NCBI RefSeq assembly: GCF_002295065.1
Contig: NZ_NSGG01000003.1
Coordinates: 248,001-312,000, forward strand
From: Mesorhizobium sp. WSM3859
Lineage (GTDB): Bacteria > Pseudomonadota > Alphaproteobacteria > Rhizobiales > Rhizobiaceae
Reading direction: 5' to 3'
DNA: 64,000 bases
Made by a program: the position numbers and the translations under genes. The notes under the pieces were generated by a model, which was given only the letters and a program-made list of their open reading frames with translations, had not been told where the DNA came from and searched no databases. Numbering within the stretch: the stretch's first letter is position 1; every line of letters begins with the position of its first letter. Of the stretch, positions 38,511-46,727 are shown one piece after another.

Positions 38511-38529
38511 TGCGCATACTTTATGCGCA
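38511..38529. promoter_or_regulatory. Palindromic operator of ccdAB
   Basis: TGCGCATA-CTT-TATGCGCA is a perfect 8-bp inverted repeat with a three-base centre, starting 16 bp before the ccdA start codon. Ribbon-helix-helix antitoxins bind such sites. A partial third arm (CAGTGCGTA) follows on the distal side. Confidence 0.7.
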
Positions 38530-38554
38530 TCAGTGCGTAGGCGCAATGAGGGTG

Positions 38555-40369
38555 CTACCCCTCCATCTCCTCCCGCAGCATCTCAAGCTCCAGCCACTCT
38601 TCCTCGAGCGCGGCGAGCGTCGTGCGCTCCTTGTCGAGCGCGGCGATGGTCTTCTGGAACGAGACGGGGTCGCGCTCATAGAAGGCGGGGTCGGCGATGT
38701 TGTTCTCCAGCCGCGAGATCGAGGCTGTCACCGCCTCAATCTTCTTCGGCAAGGAATCCAGCGCGAACTTCTGCTTGAAGGAGAGCTTCTTCGCCGGGCC
38801 CTTGGGTGCTGCCTGTTCGGCTTTCGGCGAAGCTTCGGCGGTCTCGGCTTTCGACCTTGTCTTGCGGTCTTCCAGCTTCGAGCCGCCGCGCTGCGCCAGC
38901 ATGTCGGAATAGCCGCCGGCATATTCGATCCAGCGGCCGTTGCCATCCGGCGCGATCACGCTGGTGACGGTGCGGTCGAGGAAATCGCGATCGTGGCTGA
39001 CCAGGATCACGGTTCCGGCAAAGCCCGCGACCAGTTCCTGCAGCAGCTCCAGCGTCTCCATGTCGAGATCGTTGGTCGGCTCGTCGAGCACCAGGAGGTT
39101 CGCCGGCCGCGCCAGCACCCGGGCCAGCAGCAGCCGCGCGCGCTCGCCGCCGGAAAGCTCGCGCACGGGCGTGCGCGCCTGCTCCGGCTTGAACAGGAAA
39201 TCCTTCATGTAGGAAACGACGTGGCGCTGCTCGCCATTGACCAGCAGGTTCTCGCCGCGCCCGTCGGTGAGGTAATGCGCCAGGGTCGCGGCCGGATCGA
39301 CGGCCTCGCGCTTCTGGTCGAGCGTCGCGATCTCCAGGTTGACGCCGAGACGCACGGTCCCGGCATCAGGCGCCAGCTCCCCGGTCAGCATCTTCAGCAA
39401 TGTCGTCTTGCCGGCGCCGTTCGGGCCGACTAGGCCGACACGGTCGCCGCGCTGGATGCGGGTCGAAAAACCCTTGACCACGGTCAGGTCGCCAAAACTC
39501 TTGTCGATGCTCTTGGCCTCGATCACCAGCTTGCCGGATTCGGCGGCGTCGCTCGCCACCATGGTGGCGGTGCCTTCGGTGCCGCGATGGCTGCGGAAAC
39601 GCTGGCGCATCGTCTGCAATTCGCCGAGGCGGCGCATGTTGCGCTTGCGCCTGGCGGTTACGCCGTAGCGCAGCCAGTGCTCCTCGCGCACGATCTGGCG
39701 GCCGAGCTTGTGCTGCTCGCGCTCTTCCTCCTCCAGCACCTGGTCGCGCCATTCCTCGAAATGGGCAAAGCCCTTGTCCAGCCGCCGCGTCTGGCCGTGA
39801 TCGAGCCAGACGGTGGCGCGGGTGACGCGCTCGAGAAAGCGGCGGTCGTGCGAGATCAGGATCACCGCTGAAGAGGTGCGGGCAAGCTCTTCTTCCAGCC
39901 ATTCGATCACGGAAAGGTCGAGATGGTTGGTCGGCTCGTCGAGCAGCAAGATATCAGGTTCGGGCGCCATGACGCGGGCAAGGGCAGCGCGGCGCGCCTC
40001 GCCGCCGGAAAGGTCGTTCGGGCGCTCCTCGCCGGTGAGGCCGAGATGCTCCATCAGATAGGTGGCGCGGTGCGGATCGTCGGCCGGGCCGAGGCCGGCC
40101 TCGACATAGGCGCGCACGGTGGCGAAGCCGTCCATATCCGGCATCTGCGGCAAATAGCGAACGGTCGCCGAAGGTTGGCGGAACACTTCGCCGTCCTGCG
40201 GCTCGATCATCCCGGCGGCGATCTTGAGCAGCGTCGACTTGCCCGAGCCGTTGCGGCCGACCAGCGCGATCTTCTCGCCGGCGGACGCGCTGAGTGCCGC
40301 GCCATCGAGCAGCGGGGTGCCGCCGAAGGTCAGTTTTATCCCGTCGAGGTTGAGAAGTGGCGGCGCCAT
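38555..40369 (-). CDS. ABC-F family ATPase (Uup/YheS type)
   Basis: The 604-residue protein has two ABC domains in one chain and no membrane segments. Walker A motifs are G-R-N-G-S-G-K-S (near 38) and G-P-N-G-A-G-K-T (near 320); signatures are L-S-G-G-E-A-R-R and L-S-G-G-E-R-A-R; both have D-E-P-T-N. The ~80-residue linker between them and a C-terminal coiled coil (S-R-L-E-N-N-I-A-D and E-E-E-W-L-E-L-E) are typical of Uup-like proteins. ABC-F proteins act on ribosomes or, in Uup, on branched DNA. The thiN stop is only 10 bp upstream, so both may be one operon. Confidence 0.93.
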   Translation of the reverse strand: MAPPLLNLDGIKLTFGGTPLLDGAALSASAGEKIALVGRNGSGKSTLLKIAAGMIEPQDGEVFRQPSATVRYLPQMPDMDGFATVRAYVEAGLGPADDPHRATYLMEHLGLTGEERPNDLSGGEARRAALARVMAPEPDILLLDEPTNHLDLSVIEWLEEELARTSSAVILISHDRRFLERVTRATVWLDHGQTRRLDKGFAHFEEWRDQVLEEEEREQHKLGRQIVREEHWLRYGVTARRKRNMRRLGELQTMRQRFRSHRGTEGTATMVASDAAESGKLVIEAKSIDKSFGDLTVVKGFSTRIQRGDRVGLVGPNGAGKTTLLKMLTGELAPDAGTVRLGVNLEIATLDQKREAVDPAATLAHYLTDGRGENLLVNGEQRHVVSYMKDFLFKPEQARTPVRELSGGERARLLLARVLARPANLLVLDEPTNDLDMETLELLQELVAGFAGTVILVSHDRDFLDRTVTSVIAPDGNGRWIEYAGGYSDMLAQRGGSKLEDRKTRSKAETAEASPKAEQAAPKGPAKKLSFKQKFALDSLPKKIEAVTASISRLENNIADPAFYERDPVSFQKTIAALDKERTTLAALEEEWLELEMLREEMEG

Positions 40370-40379
40370 GTCTGGGGTG

Positions 40380-41024
40380 TCAGCTTTCGGGAAGAGGATA
40401 GGGGTGGGCCAGAAGCAGCGCCCGGCCGCGCTCCAGCGCGATGCCGAGCCGCCCTTTGACCTCGTTTGATATAGTGAGCGAGGAGCCGAACGCCACCTCG
40501 ACGCGTTCGAGCGGCCATTTGGCGCCGGTCACCGTCAGGCCGGACAGGTCAGAGAAGCCGAGGACCGAAAACAAGGTGCCGTCCGCATAGTCGAAACCGG
40601 CGCTGCCCGGCAGAACGGGAACGCCTTCCTGCGCGCCGCTCGTCAGCAGCACGATCGTGCCCGCCTCGGCCAGCCGCACGGCGAGGGCCAGATGCAGGAA
40701 GGCGTGGTCGGCGCGCTTGCCGCCGAAGGCGCCGGCCAGCACGAGGCTCGTGGCGCCGAGTGCGATCGCCTCCGCGATGGCGAGCTCGCCATCGGTCATG
40801 TCCTTCTCGGCCGGAAAAACTTTTCGCGGAACGGCGGCAAGGTCATCCGGCAGGTTGGCCGGCACCGAGTCGAAATCGCCGACCCACAGCTCCGGCACCA
40901 GGCCAAGCATGCGGGCATGGCCGATACCGGCGTCGGCGGCGATGACGCGCGAACCTTCGATCTGGCGTTCGAGCCGGGGCGTGCGGATAAGCTCGCCGCC
41001 AAGCAGGATGGTGAATGTGCCCAT
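40380..41024 (-). CDS. thiN: Thiamine pyrophosphokinase
   Basis: The enzyme converts thiamine to thiamine pyrophosphate with ATP. The 214-residue protein shows A-A-D-A-G-I-G-H-A, V-G-D-F-D-S-V, the conserved E-K-D-M-T-D-G-E-L-A-I (Asp/Glu metal ligands) and G-A-F-G-G-K-R-A-D-H. The C-terminal beta domain ends with T-I-S-N-E-V-K-G. It diverges from the riboswitch-controlled thiBPQ operon, so uptake and activation of thiamine are encoded side by side. Confidence 0.92.
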   Translation of the reverse strand: MGTFTILLGGELIRTPRLERQIEGSRVIAADAGIGHARMLGLVPELWVGDFDSVPANLPDDLAAVPRKVFPAEKDMTDGELAIAEAIALGATSLVLAGAFGGKRADHAFLHLALAVRLAEAGTIVLLTSGAQEGVPVLPGSAGFDYADGTLFSVLGFSDLSGLTVTGAKWPLERVEVAFGSSLTISNEVKGRLGIALERGRALLLAHPYPLPES

Positions 41025-41154
41025 GGCCGTCGCCTTACCAGCCCTCCAAGCGAAACGGAAGCCGCACGGCCCGAGCTTCGGTTTCCCCGAACATTAGCTG
41101 CCCGGCAAACTTCCGCTTGCGCGCCGCTTCGGCCGGGCCTATCTGTCTGGGCGC

Positions 41155-41244
41155 TCTAACGGGGTGCCGGACGTGAGATCCGGCTGAGAGGCGAAAAGCC
41201 AACCCGCTGAACCTGATCCGGTTTGTACCGGCGGAGGGATTAGA
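41155..41244 (+). promoter_or_regulatory. TPP riboswitch (THI element)
   Basis: The stem P1 is TCTAA (41155-41159) with TTAGA (41240-41244). Between lie the highly conserved CTGAGAG (41183-41189), ACCCGCTGAACCTGATC (41202-41218) and TACCGGCGGAGGGA (41226-41239), the pyrimidine- and pyrophosphate-binding halves of the THI box. It precedes thiB by 55 bp. No terminator hairpin is visible, so control by hiding the AAGGAGG site before thiB is more likely (inference). Confidence 0.95.
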
Positions 41245-41299
41245 CGTTTCGGACCATCCGGCGCCTCAATTCCTTGTCACTCGAACGAAGGAGGCGCCG

Positions 41300-42310
41300 A
41301 TGCGCGCGATACTGTCCCGTATAGTTCTCGCAACAGGCCTTGTTTCGCTTCTGGCGGGCGTTGCGCCTGCCGCCGCGAAGGACAAGCTCACCGTCTACAC
41401 CTATGAAAGCTTCACCGCCGATTGGGGGCCAGGCCCGGCGGTCAAGAAGGAATTCGAGGCCGAGTGCGGCTGCGACCTCGAATTCGTCTCGGTCGCCGAT
41501 GGCGTCGCATTGCTCAACCGCGTCAAGCTGGAAGGCGCCGGCACCAAGGCCGATATCGTGCTCGGCCTCGACACCAATCTGACGGCGGACGCCAAGGCGA
41601 GCGGCCTGTTCGCGCCGCATGGCGAAGTCTCCGGCATCAATGTGCCCGGTGGCTGGAGCGACGATGCGTTCGTGCCCTTCGACTATGGCTATTTCGCCGT
41701 CGTCTATGACACGCAGAAGCTAAAAGTCCCGCCGAAGAGCCTGAAAGACCTGGTCGAGGGCGCCGGCACCGACAAGATCGTCATCCAGGATCCGCGCACC
41801 TCGACGCCCGGCCTCGGTCTTCTGCTCTGGGTGAAGTCGGTCTATGGCGACAAGGCGCCGGAGGCCTGGGCCAAGCTCAAGGCGAAAGTGCTGACGGTGA
41901 CGCCGGGCTGGAGCGAGGCCTATGGCCTGTTCACCAAGGGCGAAGCGCCGATGGTGCTCTCCTACACCACATCGCCGGCCTATCACATAGTGGCCGAGAA
42001 CACCGAGCGCTACCAGGCGGCTTCTTTCGAGGAAGGCGAATACCTGCAGATCGAGGTTGCCGGCATCACCACGACCGGCGCGAAGAACCCGCTGGCGCAA
42101 AAATTCATCGCCTTCATGACCGGGCCGAAATTCCAGGACGTCATCCCGGAAACCAACTGGATGTTCCCGGCCGGCAAGACCGACAAGCCGCTCAATCCGG
42201 CCTTTGACAGACTGGTCAAGCCAACCAAGACGCTGCTGTTCAGCCCGGAAGAGGTGGCGGCCAACCGCAAGGCGTGGGTGGATGAATGGCTGGCGGTGAT
42301 GAGCAAGTAG
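41300..42310 (+). CDS. thiB: Thiamine ABC transporter substrate-binding protein ThiB
   Basis: ThiB is the periplasmic binding protein for thiamine and its phosphates. The 336-residue precursor has a signal peptide (cleavage near A-P-A-A-A-K), then [28 protein letters not shown] and [15 protein letters not shown], all conserved in ThiB. Start codon ATG 41300 follows AAGGAGG. It is the first gene behind the TPP riboswitch. Confidence 0.96.
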   Translation: MRAILSRIVLATGLVSLLAGVAPAAAKDKLTVYTYESFTADWGPGPAVKKEFEAECGCDLEFVSVADGVALLNRVKLEGAGTKADIVLGLDTNLTADAKASGLFAPHGEVSGINVPGGWSDDAFVPFDYGYFAVVYDTQKLKVPPKSLKDLVEGAGTDKIVIQDPRTSTPGLGLLLWVKSVYGDKAPEAWAKLKAKVLTVTPGWSEAYGLFTKGEAPMVLSYTTSPAYHIVAENTERYQAASFEEGEYLQIEVAGITTTGAKNPLAQKFIAFMTGPKFQDVIPETNWMFPAGKTDKPLNPAFDRLVKPTKTLLFSPEEVAANRKAWVDEWLAVMSK

Positions 42311-42346
42311 GCTTTGAGGCCAATCGCGTGAGATGACCGCTCTACG

Positions 42347-42510
42347 GCGCCCCCCTCTGTCCTGCCGGACATCTCCCCCACTTGGGGGGAGATCGGCTGT
42401 CATCGGCGGTTTCGCCAATTGGCAACCTTGCAGGGATGAGCGAAGCGCGGACGCTGCTGATCTCCCCCCTTGTGGGGGAGATGGCCGGCAGGCCAGAGGG
42501 GGGCGCGAAG
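42347..42510. repeat. GC-rich inverted repeat spanning the thiB-thiP junction
   Basis: The left arm (CGCCCCCCTCTG..CTGCCGGACATCTCCCCCAC, 42347-42380) and right arm (GTGGGGGAGATGGCCGGCAG..CCAGAGGGGGGCG, 42471-42505) are inverted copies. The loop contains GATCGGCTGTCATCGGCGG and CAATTGGCAACC. Related elements lie at 52505-52625 and inside the helicase gene. The right half encodes the first residues of ThiP as read here. Confidence 0.8.
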
Positions 42511-44166
42511 CAACGCGGCGTTGCCTGGCTCAAGCCCGCATGGTGCGGCGTGCACTCCGCGCGTGACTCCCGTGTCACCGCCGGTGTCGTCGCGCTCGCG
42601 GCCATCGCCGTGCTCATCGGCGGCGCCTTCACTGGCCTGATCCTCGAAGGCGCGCACAATCTCTCCGACGCTACCGCCGCCTTCGACGGCTACCTCTTCC
42701 GCGTCGCCCGCTTCACGCTCTGGCAGTCGCTGTTGTCGACGCTGCTATCCGTCGCGCCGGCGCTGCTGGTGGCGCGCGCCCTGTCGCGGCATCCGCACTT
42801 CCTGGGCCGCCGCCTGATCCTGCAGCTGTTCACCGTGCCGCTGGCATTGCCGGCCATCGTCGCCGCGCTCGGCATATTGGCGCTCTACGGTCGCGCCGGA
42901 TATTTCGCCGGCGTCTTCGCCGGGCTTGGCGGCGGGGAATGGCCCGGCATCTACGGCCTCTCCGGCATCCTTGTCGCGCATGTCTTCTTCAACCTGCCTT
43001 TGGCCACGCGCCTGTTCCTCGAGGCGCTGGGCACGATTCCGGCCGACCAGTGGCGGCTGGCGAGCCAGCTCGGCATGGGCGCCCGGCCGGCGTTCCGGCT
43101 GATCGAATGGCCGGTGCTGCGCGCGGCCCTGCCGGGCGTCGCCGGTCTGGTCTTCATGCTCTGCATCACCTCCTTCACCATCGTGCTGACGCTGGGCGGC
43201 GGGCCGGCCGCGACGACGCTCGAGGTCGCCATCTACCAGGCGCTGCGCTTCGATTTTGACCCGGCCCGTGCGGTGGTGCTGACGCTGCTGCAGATCGCGC
43301 TCACCTTCGTCGTGGTCGCCGCTCTCACGCGGCTTGGCGCCAACACGGTTGCCGATGCCAATCTGCCGGTGGCGCCGCGCCGCTACCTTTCGGCGGGCCG
43401 GATCGAAAGCGTGCTGAATGCCGGCCTCATCGCGCTCGCCCTGCTGTTCGTCGCCGGACCGATGGTGGCGACGGTGGTTTCGGGCCTTCAGGCCGATCTC
43501 GGCCGATTGGCGGGCGAGGAAGCGGTGCGCCGCGCGACGCTCACCAGCGCCGGCCTCGCCTTGCTCGCGGCACTGCTCAGCGTGTCGCTGTCGCTGGCAT
43601 TGATCGCGGCGCGGCGCGCATTGGCCTTGCGTCGCCGTTCCCCCAGCGCCATGTCGCTGCTCGAACATGCCGCCGACACCGGCGCCGGCTTCGTGCTCGT
43701 CGTGCCGCCGATCGTGCTTGGCGCCGGCTGGTTCCTGGCGCTGCGCGGCGTCACCGATGTCTTTGCCATCGCGCCGGTCATGGTCGTCGCCGTCAACGCG
43801 GTGATGGCAATGCCGTTCGCCATCCGCGCCATCCGCCCGGCCTATGACGCGGCAAGCGAACGCCATGAGCGGCTTTGCCTGGCGCTCGGCATATCCGGCT
43901 GGAACCGGCTCAGCCTGATCGACTGGCCGTCGCTCAGGCGGCCGCTCGCGACCGGCTTCGCCTTCGCCATGGCGCTGTCGCTCGGCGATCTCGGCGTGAT
44001 CGCGCTGTTCGGGAGCGATTCCGTGCAGACCTTGCCCTATCTTTTGCTCGCGCGGATGGGCAGCTACCGGACCGCGGACGCGGCGGGACTTGCCTTGCTG
44101 CTCGGCCTTGTTTGCCTGATGCTGGTGATTGTCGCCGATTGGCTGGGTCGAGAAGCAAAAGCATGA
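42436..44166 (+). CDS. thiP: Thiamine ABC transporter permease ThiP (repeat-derived N-terminus)
   Basis: ThiP is a double-length permease with about 12 helices and two EAA-like loops ([14 protein letters not shown] and [13 protein letters not shown]). As read from ATG 42436 it has 576 residues. The first 30 or so ([19 protein letters not shown]) are coded by the inverted repeat and are not ThiP-like. Native sequence seems to begin near [11 protein letters not shown]. Other starts are TTG 42382, ATG 42481 and GTG 42550; the last would remove nearly all repeat-derived residues. The stop overlaps the thiQ start (ATGA). Confidence 0.88.
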   Translation: MSEARTLLISPLVGEMAGRPEGGAKQRGVAWLKPAWCGVHSARDSRVTAGVVALAAIAVLIGGAFTGLILEGAHNLSDATAAFDGYLFRVARFTLWQSLLSTLLSVAPALLVARALSRHPHFLGRRLILQLFTVPLALPAIVAALGILALYGRAGYFAGVFAGLGGGEWPGIYGLSGILVAHVFFNLPLATRLFLEALGTIPADQWRLASQLGMGARPAFRLIEWPVLRAALPGVAGLVFMLCITSFTIVLTLGGGPAATTLEVAIYQALRFDFDPARAVVLTLLQIALTFVVVAALTRLGANTVADANLPVAPRRYLSAGRIESVLNAGLIALALLFVAGPMVATVVSGLQADLGRLAGEEAVRRATLTSAGLALLAALLSVSLSLALIAARRALALRRRSPSAMSLLEHAADTGAGFVLVVPPIVLGAGWFLALRGVTDVFAIAPVMVVAVNAVMAMPFAIRAIRPAYDAASERHERLCLALGISGWNRLSLIDWPSLRRPLATGFAFAMALSLGDLGVIALFGSDSVQTLPYLLLARMGSYRTADAAGLALLLGLVCLMLVIVADWLGREAKA

Positions 44167-44951
44167 CATCGACGGACAACGGCATCGCGGCACGGAAGGC
44201 GCTGACCGTCGCACTCGAAGACGTGTCGTTCAGCTATGGCGAATCTTCCTTCCGCTTCAATGCCGGGTTCGCGGCCGGCAGGATCACCGCGATCATGGGG
44301 CCGAGCGGTTCCGGCAAGTCGACACTGCTCAATCTGATAGCCGGCTTCGAATCTCCCGATGCCGGCAAGGTGCTGATCGGCGGCATCGATCTTGGCAACG
44401 TGCCGCCCTCGGCGCGACCGGTGTCGATGGTGTTCCAGGAAAACAACCTGTTCGCGCATCTTACGGTCGAAGCCAATGTCGGGCTCGGCCGCTCGCCGTC
44501 GCTGAAGCTCGGCGATGCCGATCGCGCCGCCGTCGCCGGGGCGCTTGCGCGTGTCGGCCTTGCCGGCAAGGAAAGGCGGCTGCCGCGCGAGCTCTCCGGC
44601 GGCGAGCGGCAGCGCGTCGCGCTGGCGCGGGTGCTGCTGCGCGACCGGCCTGTATTGCTGCTCGACGAACCTTTCGCGTCGCTCGGTCCGGCGCTGCGCG
44701 AGGACATGCTCGGCCTTCTCGCCGGCATTCATGCCGAGCGCAAAATGACGGTGCTGTTCGTCACCCATCAGCCGGAAGATGCGCGCCGCATCGGCCAGGA
44801 CGTGGCATTTCTCGATGAAGGCAGGATCGCGGCGACCGGACCGGCCGACGATTTCTTCGATCGGTCTGGACCGGATGCGTTCCGGCGCTATATCGGCGAT
44901 CGAGGCGGCACCGTTGCCGGATCACAACATACTGCCCGGAAGCGGACATAA
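44163..44951 (+). CDS. thiQ: Thiamine ABC transporter ATP-binding protein ThiQ
   Basis: The ATPase of the thiamine importer. The 262 residues include Walker [11 protein letters not shown]-loop F-Q-E-N-N-L-F, signature [13 protein letters not shown], Walker [12 protein letters not shown] and the switch His in [10 protein letters not shown] 44163 overlaps the thiP stop. It is the last gene of the riboswitch operon; a 150-bp gap follows before the peptidase gene. Confidence 0.96.
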   Translation: MTSTDNGIAARKALTVALEDVSFSYGESSFRFNAGFAAGRITAIMGPSGSGKSTLLNLIAGFESPDAGKVLIGGIDLGNVPPSARPVSMVFQENNLFAHLTVEANVGLGRSPSLKLGDADRAAVAGALARVGLAGKERRLPRELSGGERQRVALARVLLRDRPVLLLDEPFASLGPALREDMLGLLAGIHAERKMTVLFVTHQPEDARRIGQDVAFLDEGRIAATGPADDFFDRSGPDAFRRYIGDRGGTVAGSQHTARKRT

Positions 44952-45103
44952 TTTACGGCCAAACCTGCAACGGGTGATCCGGCGTTTGCTTGCCTTGTCC
45001 GGGGGAGTATGGCTAGGTCGGCCATGCTGGTCCGGCGGGGCCGTGATTTGCCGAAAGATTTCGAAAGGAAGCCGATCTGTCGACCGGCGCTGAGAAAGTG
45101 TGG

Positions 45104-46570
45104 ATGAGGCCGCTTGCACGATTGTTCGCGCTGGCAGGCGTTGCCGTGCTGGCAAGTTGTCAGATGTTCACGCCGCCGGACGTGCAAGAGAGCGGCTTCC
45201 AGCCTTCCGATAAGCCGATCACCGTCGACAATGTCGTCGCCAACGCCAAGCTCGCCGAGATGGCGAAGGCGCAGCATCCGCGCATTCTCGCCACCTATGG
45301 CGGCGAATATTCCGACCCGAAGCTCGAACGCATGGTGGCCAAGGTCGTCGGAAATCTGACGGTGGTGTCGGCCAACCCGACCCAGACCTACCGCATCACC
45401 ATCCTCAACTCGCCCAACGTCAACGCCTTCGCGCTGCCGGGCGGCTATCTCTATGTGACGCGCGGGCTGCTGGCGCTGGCCAACGATTCCTCCGAGCTTG
45501 CCGCCGTCATCGCGCACGAGATGGGCCACGTCACCGCGAATCACGGGCTGCAGCGGCAGCAACTCGAAGCCGAGGAAGGTCTGGCGACCAAAGTGGTTTC
45601 CGATGTGCTCGGCGACAGCCCGACCGCCAAGGCGGCGCTCATCCGCGGAAAGCTGAGGCTCGCGCAGTTCTCGCGCAACCAGGAACTGCAGGCCGACGCC
45701 ATCGGCATCAAGTCGATCGGCGAGGCGGGCTATGATCCCTATGCCGCCGGCCGCTTCCTGCAGTCGATGTCGGCCTATACCGATTTCCGCTCGGTCAGCG
45801 GCGCCACCGACGCCAGCCTCGACTTCCTGGCGACGCATCCCAACACGCCGCAGCGCATCGAATTGGCACAGCGCCTTGCGCGCAATTTCGGCCCGCCCGG
45901 CGTCGGCACGCGCGACCGCGACGCATTTCTGGCCGGCATAGACGGCCTGCTTTACGGCGACACGCCGGAAGAGGGCTATGTGCGCGGCCAGACCTTCATG
46001 CACCCCAAGCTCGGTGTCTCCTTCACCGTGCCGGACGGTTTCGTCATCGACAATTCGGCGGCCGCAGTCACCGCGACCGGGCCGGGCGACATCGCCATCC
46101 GTTTCGACGGCGTGGCGATCGACAAGTCGGTGTCGCTCCCCGATTACATCCGCAGCGGCTGGGTGGCGGGGCTCGAAGACGCCAGCGTTCGCCAGGACAC
46201 GATCAACGGCAACGAGGCGGCGATGGCGCATGCCAGCGCGCAAGGCTGGCAGTTCGACATCGCGGTCATCCGCGCCGGCGGGCAGGTCTACAGGTTGCTG
46301 ACGGCCGCGCCCTCGGCCAGCGTGTCGCTGGATCCGGTGGCGCGCTCGGTCAGCGGCTCCTTCCGGGTGCTGAGCCCGGCCGAGAAGGCTGCGTTGAAGC
46401 CCCTGCATATCCGGGTCGTCACCGTCCAGGCCGGCCAGACGATGGGTTCGCTCGCCGCGCAGATGGTCGGCGTCGACCGCAAGCTCGATCTGTTCAGGGT
46501 GCTCAACGCCATGTCGCCGGGTGCCAGCGTATCGGCCGGCGACAAGGTCAAGATCGTCACCGACAAGTAG
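45104..46570 (+). CDS. M48-family lipoprotein metalloprotease with LysM-like tail
   Basis: A 488-residue BepA/YfgC-like protease. It starts with a lipoprotein signal (A-G-V-A-V-L-A-S-C, Cys19). The zinc motif H-E-M-G-H is at residues 138-142, in V-I-A-H-E-M-G-H-V-T-A-N-H-G, and the third ligand Glu in N-Q-E-L-Q-A-D-A-I-G. The substrate-binding domain follows, and a C-terminal module (V-V-T-V-Q-A-G-Q-T-M-G-S-L-A-A-Q and D-K-V-K-I-V) resembles LysM. Relatives degrade or help assemble outer-membrane proteins. A GTG codon two positions upstream is in frame. The 3' side borders a dispersed repeat. Confidence 0.9.
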   Translation: MRPLARLFALAGVAVLASCQMFTPPDVQESGFQPSDKPITVDNVVANAKLAEMAKAQHPRILATYGGEYSDPKLERMVAKVVGNLTVVSANPTQTYRITILNSPNVNAFALPGGYLYVTRGLLALANDSSELAAVIAHEMGHVTANHGLQRQQLEAEEGLATKVVSDVLGDSPTAKAALIRGKLRLAQFSRNQELQADAIGIKSIGEAGYDPYAAGRFLQSMSAYTDFRSVSGATDASLDFLATHPNTPQRIELAQRLARNFGPPGVGTRDRDAFLAGIDGLLYGDTPEEGYVRGQTFMHPKLGVSFTVPDGFVIDNSAAAVTATGPGDIAIRFDGVAIDKSVSLPDYIRSGWVAGLEDASVRQDTINGNEAAMAHASAQGWQFDIAVIRAGGQVYRLLTAAPSASVSLDPVARSVSGSFRVLSPAEKAALKPLHIRVVTVQAGQTMGSLAAQMVGVDRKLDLFRVLNAMSPGASVSAGDKVKIVTDK

Positions 46571-46644
46571 CGAATCGCAAATTCCGACCCACCGGCGAGC
46601 CGGCGATTTTGGACGATCGCTCGGCCGGAGCTGTTGTCCTCACT

Positions 46645-46727
46645 GGAGCGGTTCGCCGGTTCACGGAAACGGCGAACCGCTTTATCCCTTTGGAAAACCG
46701 CTCACATTTTTCCTGGAATTGCTCTAG
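46645..46727. repeat. Dispersed intergenic hairpin element, copy 2
   Basis: GCGGTTCGCCG and CGGCGAACCGC pair perfectly around GTTCACGGAAA, then GGAAAACCGCTCACA..TTTTCCTGGAATTGCTCTAG. Compared with copy 1 (4597-4723) the stem differs by a compensating base pair (GGTTC/GAACC against GTTTC/GAAAC). Its end supplies the TAG stop of the caspase-like gene. Confidence 0.8.

Noticed and set aside
42745-44214. Antisense frame across thiP
   Set aside because: Rich in Gln/Arg/His with no recognisable domain; it mirrors the permease coding sequence.
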